Assembly (NCBI RefSeq): GCF_009729415.1
Contig: NZ_MPKW01000037.1
Coordinates: 124,001-188,000 of the forward strand
Source: Mycolicibacterium sp. CBMA 234
GTDB lineage: Bacteria; Actinomycetota; Actinomycetes; Mycobacteriales; Mycobacteriaceae
Direction of reading: 5' to 3'
DNA length: 64,000 nucleotides
Shown here: one piece after another, positions 1 to 15,152 of the stretch
Position numbering within the stretch: position 1 is the first letter of the stretch
Layout: every line of letters begins with the position of its first letter
Translations under genes and position numbers: made by a program
The notes under the pieces: model-generated
Databases searched by the model: none
Seen by the model: only the letters and a program-made list of their open reading frames with translations
What the model was told of the DNA's origin: nothing

Positions 1-1742
1 AGGCCTTGGTCGACGTGTTGTCCGACAACATCGCCACCGCCGCTGTCGCTGACCCCAACTATCACTGGGGCGAGCACATCGAGCCGAATCAACCTCTGCT
101 ACGCGGTTTTCCGCATGCCCCAATGGCGGCACTGCACCTGTGGGCGCAGCCCGAACCGCTGCCCGCGGTAGCCGGGCTGACGGTCAGTGCCGAGCACTGG
201 CTGCCGCAGCCCGAAGAGACTGTCCCACTGATCATTCGCCGTGCGGCGGTGCTCGCCCTGCCGGGACCGAATGGCGAGTTGGCTGACCGGCTCCAGGTTG
301 GCGTGCAGGCCCACCTCGGCACTGCGCTGGTGGACTCTGTCGACGCTGATCTGCTGATCGTCGTCGCCCCGATGCTTGACCACCCCGATGCCGAGGCGGC
401 GGTCACGGACTTGGCCGAGCTGATCGGCGCCGGGCTGTGCGACTATCCGAATGCCGTTGGGCCGCAGTGCACTGACGTGTGGTTGGTGACGGTCGGTGGT
501 GAGCACGTGCTGGATGACGAACCGGTGGCGCTGCCGGCTCAGGCCGCCCTCGCCGCGATGCACCGCAGTATCGGGTTCGATCATCTGGATCAATCGTTCC
601 GGCACCTCGATCTGGCGTCCTGGGACCTCGACGACACGGCTGCTGTGACCGCCGTCGAGACCATGCTGGGCACCGGAACGGAAGTGGCGCTGCGGGATTC
701 GCAGCAGTACCGGCGCACGCTGCAGGCTGTGCCCGTCGCCGAAGAACCAGCGGCGGGGCTGCTGGACAACGTGGTGATCACCGGAGGCAGTGGCGCGGTC
801 GGCAGGCACTTCGCACGAACGCTGGCGGCCGCCGGGGCCCGGCGCATTGTGCTGGTAAGCCGCGGTGGCACCGACCGGCAAGAGTTGGTCGACATCGCCG
901 CCGGGACCGAACTGGTATCGGTGCGCTGTGACATCACGTCGCCCGAACAGATTTCGGCTGCTGCGGCAGCACATGCCGGTGCCGGGGCCACGCTGGTGGT
1001 CCACGCGGCTGGTGCTGCAGTGTTCGGCACGACGGTCGGCACGGACGACTTCCTCGACACCGCCGCCGCGAAGCTGACTGGCCTGGCTCGCACGGCTGAG
1101 CTATGGCCGCTGCGGCCGGAGTGCCGAATCCTGGTGTGCTCCTCGGTGTCTGGGCTGTGGGGCGGCCTTGGCCATGTTGCCTATGCGGCCGCGAACCGCA
1201 TGCAGGATGTGGTGGCGGGACAACTCCGTGCGAAGGGCCTCGATTGCGTTGCCGTGCGGTGGGGGTTGTGGCCCGGCGCCGGCATTGTCGATGCTGACGA
1301 GGTCGCGCGGATCGAGCGCGCCGGTCTCCGTGAGATGGATCCCGACGCGGCCATCGAGGCGGCCATGGGCGCGCACGGATCGGCCCCCGTGATTTTCAGC
1401 GCCGACGCCGATCGACTGGCTGCCCTGCTGGGTGAGTCGGCGGTGGCCACAGAACAGGCTGCACCACAACATGTTTCGTCCGGCGTCAGTACAGGCACCG
1501 GTACCGAAGACGTCGTCCGCCACGAGCTGTCCGTGGTGCTCAAACTGGGCGACCCGGCAGGTATCGACTTGACCGCGGCGCTGTTCGACCTCGGCCTGGA
1601 TTCGCTGCTGGCGCTCGACTTACGTAAACGACTGCGGCGGGGCACCGGCTGGTCTCTGCCGCTGGCGGGCCTGCTCAGCGGCATCACCGGTATCGAACTG
1701 GTGGACCTGCTATCCGATAGATCAGAAAAGGTGGAGAGCTAG
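1..1742 (+). CDS. mbtD: Mycobactin polyketide synthase MbtD, C-terminal part (5' truncated by window edge)
   Basis: Type I polyketide synthase subunit that works with MbtC on the polyketide part of mycobactin. The frame is already open at the window edge, so the TTG at base 6 is not a real start and the N-terminal part lies outside. Visible are a ketoreductase domain with the NADPH loop GGSGAVG (about residues 258-264 of the visible part), a catalytic Ser in VCSSVSG and Tyr/Asn in YAAANR. A C-terminal acyl carrier protein follows, with the phosphopantetheine Ser in LGLDSLLAL (about residue 540). The stop is followed one base later by the mbtE start, indicating coupled translation. Assignment rests on these domains plus the downstream order mbtE-F-G-H. 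Confidence 0.93.
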   Translation, partial: ALVDVLSDNIATAAVADPNYHWGEHIEPNQPLLRGFPHAPMAALHLWAQPEPLPAVAGLTVSAEHWLPQPEETVPLIIRRAAVLALPGPNGELADRLQVGVQAHLGTALVDSVDADLLIVVAPMLDHPDAEAAVTDLAELIGAGLCDYPNAVGPQCTDVWLVTVGGEHVLDDEPVALPAQAALAAMHRSIGFDHLDQSFRHLDLASWDLDDTAAVTAVETMLGTGTEVALRDSQQYRRTLQAVPVAEEPAAGLLDNVVITGGSGAVGRHFARTLAAAGARRIVLVSRGGTDRQELVDIAAGTELVSVRCDITSPEQISAAAAAHAGAGATLVVHAAGAAVFGTTVGTDDFLDTAAAKLTGLARTAELWPLRPECRILVCSSVSGLWGGLGHVAYAAANRMQDVVAGQLRAKGLDCVAVRWGLWPGAGIVDADEVARIERAGLREMDPDAAIEAAMGAHGSAPVIFSADADRLAALLGESAVATEQAAPQHVSSGVSTGTGTEDVVRHELSVVLKLGDPAGIDLTAALFDLGLDSLLALDLRKRLRRGTGWSLPLAGLLSGITGIELVDLLSDRSEKVES

Positions 1743-1743
1743 C

Positions 1744-6812
<5,069 letters not shown>

Positions 6813-6816
<4 letters not shown>

Positions 6817-9800
6817 CCGCACTGCAACCCGCGCCGGTCATCGAGGACGTCCTGGCACTCAGCCCGTTGCAGCAGGGCCTCTACTCGATGGCCCAACTGG
6901 ATCAGGCGGACGACCCGTACGTCATCGCGATGTCGGCCGACATCGCCGGCGACGTGGACGCGACGCTGTTGCGCGATTGCGCTGCAGCGCTATTGGTACG
7001 GCATCCGAACCTACGGGCCAGCTTCATGCCGGCCGGAACTCGGACGGTCCAGGTGATCCCGAGTGCCGTCGATCTGCCGTGGCAGCAGCTCGCGGCTGAC
7101 TCGTCGGCCCGCGCGGACGAGCTGGAAGCGCAGGAACGCCGCCGCCCATTCGCTTTGGAGCGGGGGCCGGCCATTCGGTTCATGCTCATCGAAATGCCCG
7201 AAGAATGTTGGCGGTTCGCGGTTGTGGCGCACCACATCGTGATCGACGGCTGGTCGCTGCCGTTGTTCGTCGGTGAATTGCTCGCGCTCTATGCCGCCGG
7301 TGGGGACATGTCGGTACTGCCTGCCGCACCGCGCCCGTACCGCGATTACATCGGGTGGCTTGCCGCCCGCGACCTGGACGCCGGCCGTCAGCGGTGGCTG
7401 CACCACCTGGCCGGTCTCGACGGCCCGACGATGCTGGCGCCGGCACTGGGGTCCGGTGAACTCGGCGACGATCTGCCCCGGTGCACCGCCATCACGGCGC
7501 ACCGGGACGAGACGCACCGGCTGGTCGAAGCAGCGAAGGCTCGCGGCGTCACCGTCAACACTCTGACCCAGATGGCATGGGCGGCAATGTTGTCGGTGTT
7601 GACCGACCGTCGTGACGTGGTTTTCGGGGTGACCGTTTCGGGCCGACCGGGAGAACTGGCCGGCGTGGAGTCCATGGTCGGGCTGTTCGTCAATACCGTG
7701 CCGCTGCGGGTACAGCTGGATCCGGTGCAGAGCGTCGGCGAGCAGTGCTTGGCCCTGCAACGTGAGGCCGCAGCGCTGCGGGAACACAGCTATTTGACCC
7801 ACACCGACCTGCGGTCCCTGGGTGGTGTCGGCGAAATGTTCGACAGCCTCCTGGTTTACGAGAACTTCCCGCCGGGGAGTCTGGTGGGTACCCGCGAATT
7901 AGAGGTCCGGGGTGCGACATTCCGGCCCCGAGCGCTGCAGAGCCTCGCGCATTTCCCGATCACCATCGCTGCGCACCTGACCGACGGCGAACTGACCATC
8001 CTGGTCGAGACCAAAGATGGTGCCACGGGGCTGCTCTCGCCGGACACCGTGGGACGCCAGCTGCTTGCGGTGATGCAGCGACTCGTCGACTGCTGGGACC
8101 GGCCGCTGCGTGATGTCGGCATTTGTCTGACCGCGCCCGCTGCGGCTGAAGCTGCAGCGGCCGCCGAAACCGGTGGCATCCATGAGAAATTCACCGCCAC
8201 TGCCCGTAGCAGGCCGGGCTCGGTAGCCCTGACCTATGACGGTGGCGCGCTGACTTTCCGTGGTCTCGATGAAGCATCGGATCGCATTGCCGCGGAACTG
8301 CGGCATCGCGGCGTCGAGACCGAGATGCCAGTGCCGGTGCTGCTACGCCGGGGCCCGTCGTACGTGGCGGCGATGCTCGGTGTGCTCAAGGTGGGAGGAC
8401 TGATCGTCCCGCTGGACCCCGCGATGCCCGCCGACCGGATCGAGGAGATCCTGCGGCAGACGGCGGCATCGGTCGTCGTGGACGACGCGTTGGTATCGGC
8501 TGCCGCCAGCAGGACTACGGGCGAATTCGAGCCGACGCCAACGAATCCGGGCCAGGGTGCCTACATCGTGTTCACCTCGGGTACCACCGGAAAGCCCAAG
8601 GGCGTGATCGGCACGCACGCCGCGGTACTGGCGTACGCCGCTGATCATGCGGCGCGGGTGCTGGAGCCTGCGGCGGCGAAAGCCGGTCGGCCCCTTCGGG
8701 TTGCGCATGCCTGGTCGTTCACGTTCGACGCGGCCTGGCAGCCGCTGGCCGCACTACTGAACGGCCACGGTCTGCACATCGTCGGCGACGACGTCCAGCG
8801 TGACGCTGAGGCGTTGGTGGCGACCATTGGTCAGTACGGTATCGACCTCATCGACACCACCCCGTCGATGTTCACGCAGCTGCAGGCCGCCGGGCTGTTG
8901 GCCACGGTGCCGTTGACCGCGCTCGCGCTCGGCGGCGAAGCCGTCGACCCGAACGCGTGGGCAGCCATCCGAAACGAATGCGACCGCACCGGTATGGCGG
9001 CGTACAACTGTTATGGCCCAACCGAAACCACCGTCGAAGCCGTGGTGGCAGCGTTCACCGAACACGACACCCCCGCCATCGGGCACCCCACCACCTCGAC
9101 CCGCGCCTACGTGCTGGACGCCTGGCTGCGACCGGTTCCCGACGGCGTGACCGGTGAGCTGTACCTGTCCGGCGGTCAGCTCGCCCGGGGATATCTCGGT
9201 CGCGCGGGGGAGACCGCGGCACGCTTCGTTGCCGACCCGTTCGTCGCCGGTGGACGGATGTACCGCACGGGTGATGTGGTGCGCCGGGATCCCATCACCG
9301 GTGGCTTGCAGTTCCAGGGACGCACCGACGATCAGGTGAAGATCCGCGGCTTCCGAGTCGAGCCTGGCGAGGTCGCTGCGGTGTTGCACGGCCATCCCGG
9401 GGTGCGGCAGGCGCACGTCACCGTCCGGCGGCATGGCAGCGGCCCGCGGCTGGTTGCCTACGTCGACGCGACGGCGTCGGTCACCGAACTGCGGCGGATG
9501 CTCGCAGCCCGGTTGCCGAGATACCTGGTACCACACCACATCATCGCCGTTGACGAGATTCCGTTGACCGTCAACGGCAAGGTCGACGACGCCGCGTTGG
9601 CCGCAGCCGACTCTGTCGCTGATGCCGGGCAGTCGGCCGCGCCGGCCTCGGACACCGAACTGGCCGTGGCACAGTTGTTCGCTGACGTCCTGGAGGTGGC
9701 CGATCCGGCCGGCCTCGATGTCACCGCGGACTTCCTCGATCTCGGGCTCGACAGCATCGTCGCGCTGTCGGTGGTGCAGGCGGCCCGCCGCCGTGGCATT

Positions 9801-11171
9801 GCGTTGCGAGCGCGGATGATGCTGGACTGCGCCACTATTCGCGAACTGGCCGACGAACTGGATGCTGACAACGAAGCCGCCGCAACGGCTGCTGAGGAAT
9901 CCGGACCTATCCCGGTGCTGCCGAATGTCCGGTGGCTGTATGAGTTCGGCGATCCGCGGCGGCTGGCGCAAACCCAGGCCCTACGGCTGCCGGACGCCAT
10001 CACCGCTGAGAACGTGAACACCTTGCTGCACAACGTCATTGCCGGCCACCCGGCGCTGCGCAGCCGGCTGGACCGGGCCACCATGACGCTGGTCGACCAT
10101 CCGGTGGCGGACATCCTGACCGAGGTCACCGTGGACGGCGACCTGCTGGCCGCTGTCGCTGAGCAGACCGATCGCGCGGTCGAGCAGCTGGACCCCGAGG
10201 AGGGACGGCTGCTCCAGGCGGTGCTGCTGTACTCCCCGGAGGGCAAGGTGCTGTTGCTCAGCGCCCACGTGCTCGGCATCGACCCGGCATCATGGCGGAT
10301 CGTGCTCGGCGAGTTGGAAAATGGTTGGCACGCCCTGCTTTCCGGTGCCACTGCGGCCCGGGCGCGGGAACACACCAGCTACCGGACCTGGTCGAGGCTG
10401 GTCGCCGAACGCGCCGACACCCTCGACACCATCGACTTCTGGGAACAACAGGTGGCCGGCTCGGACCCGCAACTCGGCAACCGACGCCTGACACAGGAAA
10501 GCGACTGTGCCGCAGACGTGGTGGTGTCGATAGCGGTGGTTGACGCCGATCTCACCGCACGACTGCTGGCGGCGGCGCAGCCCGTCACCGATCTGTTGGC
10601 TGCGGCGACAGCCCGTACCATCACCCGGTGGCGGCAGCGCCGCGGCCAGGACACTCCGGCACCTCTGCTGGCGTTGGAGACCCACGGCCGCGCAGACACC
10701 GTGGTGGCCGGCGACCAGATCGATACCGGTGACACCGTCGGCTTGTTCAGCGCCATCTACCCGGTGCGCATCACTTCCGAAGCGCCACACCAGGTCAGCG
10801 CGGAGATCGCGGCGATCCCCGGACACGGCATCGACTTCGGGCTGCTGCGTTACCTGCGGGCTGATACTGCGGAGCGGTTGTCGGCGCATCCCGAACCTCA
10901 GGTGCTGCTGAACTATCTGGGCCGCGTCCATCTCGGCGCCAGCGGTGATGCGCTGCAGCTCGATGGCGCGCTGCTGGCCAGTGCCTCGCCGGTGCCGGAA
11001 CCCAACTATGCGGTGCACCACGAGCTGACCTTGATGGCCGGGATCGTTGACCATCACGGCTCCACCGCACTCGGCGTCCAATGGCGCACGGTGCCAGACA
11101 TTCTCAGCACCGACGATATTTCCGAATTGCAACAGCTGTGGGAATCGCAGCTCAGGGAAGTGGTGAAATGA
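6813..11171 (+). CDS. mbtF: Mycobactin non-ribosomal peptide synthetase MbtF
   Basis: Last NRPS of the mycobactin line, adding the terminal lysine that becomes the cyclic hydroxamate. The GTG at 6813 is chosen because GGAGGAG lies 5 bases upstream and it overlaps the mbtE stop (GTGA); an in-frame GTG at 6789 is less well placed. Length 1452 aa. Domains: condensation (HHIVIDGWS, about 140), adenylation (about 455-930; FTSGTTGKPKG about 587, YNCYGPTE, YRTGDVVRR), carrier protein (LGLDSIVAL, about 979), then an epimerisation/condensation-like domain (about 1030-1450) whose active-site motif reads AHVLGIDPASW, with Val in place of the second His. The C-terminal domain may therefore be structural or degenerate. 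It ends in an ATGA overlap with mbtG. Confidence 0.94.
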
Positions 11172-12460
11172 CCGAGACCCCAAGCACATTGGCCGTCATC
11201 GGCGCCGGTGCCAAGGCCGTGGCGGTGGCCGCAAAGGCGGCTGAACTTCGGGCCATGGGCGTCGACGCGCCTGAGGTCATCGCGGTGGAACGCCTTGGTA
11301 TCGGGGCCAATTGGCAGGCCGCCGGAGGCTGGACCGACGGGCGGCATCGGTTGGGTACCGGCCCGGAGAAAGACGTGGGTTTCCCGTACCGCTCCGCTGT
11401 GGTCCCGCGCCGCAACGTTGAACTCGACGAACGCATGATGCGGCACAGCTGGCAGTCGTACCTGATCGCCACCGGACAGTTCGGCGAATGGATCGACCGC
11501 GGCCGCCCCGCGCCGACGCACCGGCGGTGGAGCCAGTACCTGACGTGGGTGGCGGAAAGCGTTGCCATGCAGGTGGTCACCGGTGAAGTCACTCAGCTGT
11601 CCGTGGACGGCGAGCAGTGGGTGTTGCACACCCACGAGCAACAGGTCCGGGCCGACGGCGTGATGATCACCGGCCCCGGGCAGGCCGAGCGGTCGATTCT
11701 GCCGGGGCACCCGCGGGTGCTGTCCATCGCCCAGTTCTGGCATCGCGTCGCCCAGGACGAGCGCATCAGCGCCGAGCGCGTCGCCGTCATCGGCGGCGGG
11801 GAGACCGCGGCGACCATGCTCGATGAGCTGTTCTCCCACCGGATTTCGACCATCACGGTGATCTCGCCGGGGGTCACCCTGTTTACCCGAGGCGAGGGCT
11901 ACTTCGAGAACACACTGTTCTCCGACCCGACCGGCTGGGCCGGCCTCAGCATCTCCGAGCGCCGAGATGCCATGGCGCGTACCGACCGTGGCGTGTTCTC
12001 CGCCCGCGTCCAGGAGTCTCTGCTGGCCGACGACCGAATCCGGCACTTGCGCGGTCGCGTCGCCCATGCGGTACCCCGAGACGAGCGCATCCGGTTGACA
12101 CTGCAGACCGAACGCGAGACCGGCAACCTCGAGACGGTCCATGGCTTCGACCTCGTCATCGACGGATCCGGCGCCGACGCCATGTGGTTCGCCCCGCTGC
12201 TCAGCCAAGACGCACTGGATGTACTGGAACTCGGTATCGGAGCGCCATTGTCCGCTGACGCGCTGCAGCGGTCCATCGGATATGACCTCGCCGTCACGGG
12301 CGTCGCACCAAAGTTGTTCCTGCCCAGCCTGTCCTGGCTCACCCAGGGGCCGGGGTTCCCGAACCTCAGCTGCCTCGGTCTGCTCAGCGACCGGGTGCTG
12401 GGGGCTGACCTTTCCACCCCATCTGCGAGGAGAAGCGATGAGCAGCAATCCGTTCGATGA
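11168..12460 (+). CDS. mbtG: L-lysine N6-monooxygenase (mycobactin lysine hydroxylase)
   Basis: FAD- and NADPH-dependent enzyme that hydroxylates the epsilon amino group of lysine, giving the iron-binding hydroxamates of mycobactin. Start ATG overlaps the mbtF stop as ATGA, giving 430 aa, essentially the size of M. tuberculosis MbtG; a longer upstream frame is an overlap artefact. FAD-binding GAGAKAV lies near the N-terminus, and the NADPH-binding motif GGGETAA is about residue 204. A substrate/flavin segment reads ANWQAAGGWTDG. The last 23 bases overlap mbtH. Confidence 0.94.
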   Translation: MTETPSTLAVIGAGAKAVAVAAKAAELRAMGVDAPEVIAVERLGIGANWQAAGGWTDGRHRLGTGPEKDVGFPYRSAVVPRRNVELDERMMRHSWQSYLIATGQFGEWIDRGRPAPTHRRWSQYLTWVAESVAMQVVTGEVTQLSVDGEQWVLHTHEQQVRADGVMITGPGQAERSILPGHPRVLSIAQFWHRVAQDERISAERVAVIGGGETAATMLDELFSHRISTITVISPGVTLFTRGEGYFENTLFSDPTGWAGLSISERRDAMARTDRGVFSARVQESLLADDRIRHLRGRVAHAVPRDERIRLTLQTERETGNLETVHGFDLVIDGSGADAMWFAPLLSQDALDVLELGIGAPLSADALQRSIGYDLAVTGVAPKLFLPSLSWLTQGPGFPNLSCLGLLSDRVLGADLSTPSARRSDEQQSVR

Positions 12461-12650
12461 CGAGAACGGCGCGTTCTACGTCCTGATCAACGACGAGGAT
12501 CAGCTCAGCCTGTGGCCCGTCTTCGCCGACGTGCCCGCCGGCTGGCGCGTGGTGTTCGGTGAGACCACCCGGGCGGACTGCCTGGCCTACGTCGAAGAGA
12601 CCTGGACCGACATCAGGCCAAAGACGTTGCGGCACTCCCTAAGTGTTTAG
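12438..12650 (+). CDS. mbtH: MbtH-type NRPS accessory protein
   Basis: Small 70-aa protein that binds NRPS adenylation domains and supports their folding and activity. The start ATG is preceded by GAGGAGAAG and lies inside the end of mbtG. The family signature is complete: NDEDQLSLWP, VPAGW, and the C-terminal block TRADCLAYVEETWTDIRP. It is the last gene of the mbt operon, matching its position in other mycobacteria. Confidence 0.96.
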   Translation: MSSNPFDDENGAFYVLINDEDQLSLWPVFADVPAGWRVVFGETTRADCLAYVEETWTDIRPKTLRHSLSV

Positions 12651-12705
12651 GGCATATCTCTCGATTTTGGGTGCGATGACCGGACTTGTCGGGCGATAGG
12701 CACGG

Positions 12706-12726
12706 CGGTGTGCTCCTCTCACACCG
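12706..12726. terminator. Possible stem-loop after the mbt operon
   Basis: CGGTGTG and CACACCG form a perfect 7-bp stem with a 7-base loop, 55 bases after the mbtH stop. There is no U-run, so it is a weak candidate terminator. Confidence 0.35.
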
Positions 12727-12809
12727 TCATCCCTACGCAGTCCGAGCCTCTTTGATCGTTGCTTTGTCGAGGGCCGATTTTTGTCGTACCCCTCTGCGAT
12801 GATGGTGTT

Positions 12810-14063
12810 ATGTCCACCGCCGCAACCTCTTTCGCTTCTGAGGTGAGTCCCTGCGAGCGGTTGGAAGCGTTGTTCGACGAGGTGGCCGAGCTGACCGGTC
12901 AACGCAACGCCATCGACGGACGCTTGGTGGACATCGTCGCGGAGATTGATAGTGATGGACTGTGGGGTGCCACCGGTGCCCGGTCGCTCCCGTCGCTGGT
13001 GGCCTGGAAGGCCGGGGTGACGCCCCGCAACGCGGAAGTCATGGTGGCGGTCGCGCACCGGCTCGAAGAGTTTCCGCGCTGCGCCGACGGGATGCGTGAA
13101 GGCCGGTTGTCGTTGGATCAGGTCGGGGTGATCGCCGAACGCGCGGCAGAGGGCTCCGATGAGCACTACGCGCAATTCGCCGCCAGCGCCACCGTCACCC
13201 AGCTGCGCACCGCGATCAAGCTCGAACCTCGCGCCGATCCCGCACCCCGGCCGGAGTCGCAGCGCTCGATCAGCGCAACCGTGCACGAGGACGGGTCCAC
13301 GACCTGGCATATCCGACTGCCGAAAGTCGAGGCCGCGAAGTTCGACGCCGGGCTGGCCTCCCATCACGATGGGTTGATCGCGGACTGGAAACGCGACCAC
13401 GACACCGACGAGCCCAACTCCGCGCAGGCGCCGCCGTTGCCGAACCAGGTGGATGCGTTCATGAGCCTGGTCGAGGCCGGCTGGGACGTGGATGTGCAAC
13501 GGCGGCCGCACGGTCAGCACACCACCGTGGTGGTGCATCTGGATGTCGAACATGACACGGCCGCGCTGCATCTGGGCTCGCTGCTCACGGACCAGGAACG
13601 TGCCTATCTGCTGTGTGACGCGACGTGTGAAGTGTGGCTGCAACAGCACGGTCAGCCGATCGGAGCAGGCCGCACCACCCGCACCATCAGCCGCCGCCTG
13701 CGCCGAGCCCTCGAACACCGCGACCGCTGCTGTCAGGTGCCCGGCTGCGGAGCCACCCGGGGCTTGCATGCCCATCACATCCGGCACTGGGAGGACGGCG
13801 GCCCCACCGAACTGCACAACTTGGTGCTGCTGTGCCCTTATCACCACCGGTTGCACCACAGCGGTGGCATCACCATCACCGGGCCCGCCGACCGGCTCGT
13901 CGTCACCGACGCAGCCGGACAACCCCTGACCAACAGATCACTGGCGCGACCACCCACCACACCAGCACCGGACGTTCCACCATGCGCCGGGCCGACTGGC
14001 GAGCGCGCGCAATGGTGGTGGTACCAACCATTCCAACCACCACCACCGCCGTCGACGAACTAG
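12810..14063 (+). CDS. DUF222 / HNH endonuclease domain protein (13E12 repeat family)
   Basis: 417-aa protein of the actinobacterial REP13E12-type family, present in many copies per mycobacterial genome; function is not established, but the C-terminal HNH fold suggests DNA cleavage. The N-terminal DUF222 region spans about residues 20-290. The HNH motif covers about 310-350: CQVPGCGATRGLH, HAHHIRHW, and LVLLCPYHHRLHH, with two Cys pairs for zinc. ATG 12810 is preferred because a longer upstream frame (GTG or similar at 12759) adds residues unrelated to the family. It separates the mbt operon from the hrcA region and looks like an accessory insertion. Confidence 0.88.
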   Translation: MSTAATSFASEVSPCERLEALFDEVAELTGQRNAIDGRLVDIVAEIDSDGLWGATGARSLPSLVAWKAGVTPRNAEVMVAVAHRLEEFPRCADGMREGRLSLDQVGVIAERAAEGSDEHYAQFAASATVTQLRTAIKLEPRADPAPRPESQRSISATVHEDGSTTWHIRLPKVEAAKFDAGLASHHDGLIADWKRDHDTDEPNSAQAPPLPNQVDAFMSLVEAGWDVDVQRRPHGQHTTVVVHLDVEHDTAALHLGSLLTDQERAYLLCDATCEVWLQQHGQPIGAGRTTRTISRRLRRALEHRDRCCQVPGCGATRGLHAHHIRHWEDGGPTELHNLVLLCPYHHRLHHSGGITITGPADRLVVTDAAGQPLTNRSLARPPTTPAPDVPPCAGPTGERAQWWWYQPFQPPPPPSTN

Positions 14064-14256
14064 GTTATTGACCCCGTCTGCCGATGGTTGGCGTGGCTAG
14101 TCCGCGACGAGGCCATGCCCATCAGTTCGAGGGTTCGGGACGTCCCCGAGCTGAGCGACACCTCCAGGTGCTCTGGTCCTCGATGTCCGTGGGCGAGAAT
14201 GAGCGTTCGATAGATTTTGGGCTCGACAGCTCAACGCTCACAGGGGGAGTGCAGCA

Positions 14257-14646
14257 ATGACCTATCCAGATCCTCGATATCCGCAGTAGCCACCACCCGG
14301 GCCGTATCCACCCGGTCCGCTGGCGTATCCCGCGCCTCAGGGCTACGGGTATCCGCCTGCCGGCTACCCGAATCCGCAGCAGCCGTGTCCCTACCAGCAG
14401 CCCGGCTACGGGCAGCAGCCGTACCCGTACTACCCGCAGCCCACCGCGCCCCACCCCGACGCCAAAGGTGACGGCAACTCATGGGGCTGGCACTTGGGGA
14501 GCCTGGCGATCGCGTTGTTCACCGGTCGCAGCACGTACGGCTTCGGCGGCGATGCCCGCAACCGCGTCACCATGGCCCTGATCTCCATGGGCATCGGGCT
14601 CGTCGGCCTGCTGCTCATCGTGCTGATCGTCTGGCTGAGGACCTAA
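14257..14646 (+). pseudogene. Pro/Tyr-rich single-pass membrane protein interrupted by an amber codon
   Basis: A frame beginning at ATG 14257, with AGGGGGAG just upstream, encodes a Pro-, Tyr-, Gln- and Gly-rich N-terminal half (repeated GY/YP/QQP units), then a hydrophobic helix (ALISMGIGLVGLLLIVLIVW) near the C-terminus and a TAA at 14644. Codon 11 is TAG (14287-14289), directly after CAG; neighbouring codons suggest it was a Gln codon (CAG to TAG). Without that base the gene would encode 129 aa. No good downstream restart is visible. Either a nonsense pseudogene, a sequencing error, or read-through; the function of the family is unknown. Confidence 0.7.
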
Positions 14647-14653
14647 CGCGCCG

Positions 14654-15037
14654 TCACTCGCCGGCCGGTGAAATCTGTTGCGACAGCGGTATATCCATGT
14701 CATACACCCGGGCGTGCAGCACCACGCGGTTCCGCAGCGCGGACCGCACTGCGCGGTGCAGGCCGTCCTCCAGGTAGATGGTGCCCTGCCAGCGGACCGC
14801 GTGCGGGAACAGATCGCCGTAGAACGTCGAGTCCTCGGACAGCAGCCGGTCCAGTGCGAGCACCGTCGTGGTGGTGACGATCTCGTCGAGTCGCAGTTGT
14901 CGCGGAGGAATCTGCGCCCATTCGCGGTAGCTCAGCCCGTGCTCCGGGTAGGGCTTCCCGTCGCGTACCCCTTTAAAGATCACGCCGCGAACACCCCGTG
15001 AGCCGAGCGGGTCCGCAGTGACAGCGTCGGCATACAC
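14654..15037 (-). CDS. Conserved hypothetical protein (Rv2375-like)
   Basis: 127-aa protein upstream of and divergent from hrcA, in the position of Rv2375 in M. tuberculosis. GTG start at 15037 with GGGTCAG just upstream. It contains a conserved C-terminal segment, YLEDGLHRAVRSALRNR, and is rich in Arg and Leu. No signal peptide or membrane helix. Function is unknown. Confidence 0.75.
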   Translation of the reverse strand: MYADAVTADPLGSRGVRGVIFKGVRDGKPYPEHGLSYREWAQIPPRQLRLDEIVTTTTVLALDRLLSEDSTFYGDLFPHAVRWQGTIYLEDGLHRAVRSALRNRVVLHARVYDMDIPLSQQISPAGE

Positions 15038-15122
15038 CTGACCCTAGCCGGTCGACACTACGTTTGCCGACGCATCCGACGGCGCGGCGGCATGGGTCCC
15101 GCAGCCGAATCCAGCGTCACCG

Positions 15123-15128
15123 TAAAAT
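15123..15128 (+). promoter_or_regulatory. -10 box of hrcA
   Basis: TAAAAT fits the mycobacterial -10 consensus TANNNT and lies 24 bases before the hrcA start, leaving room for its ribosome-binding site GGAGGTG at 15142-15148. I looked for a CIRCE inverted repeat around it and found none. Confidence 0.5.
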
Positions 15129-15152
15129 GACAGTGAAAAGCGGAGGTGCCGA

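Noticed and set aside
15038..15152. CIRCE operator before hrcA
   Set aside because: No TTAGCACTC-N9-GAGTGCTAA-like inverted repeat could be found.
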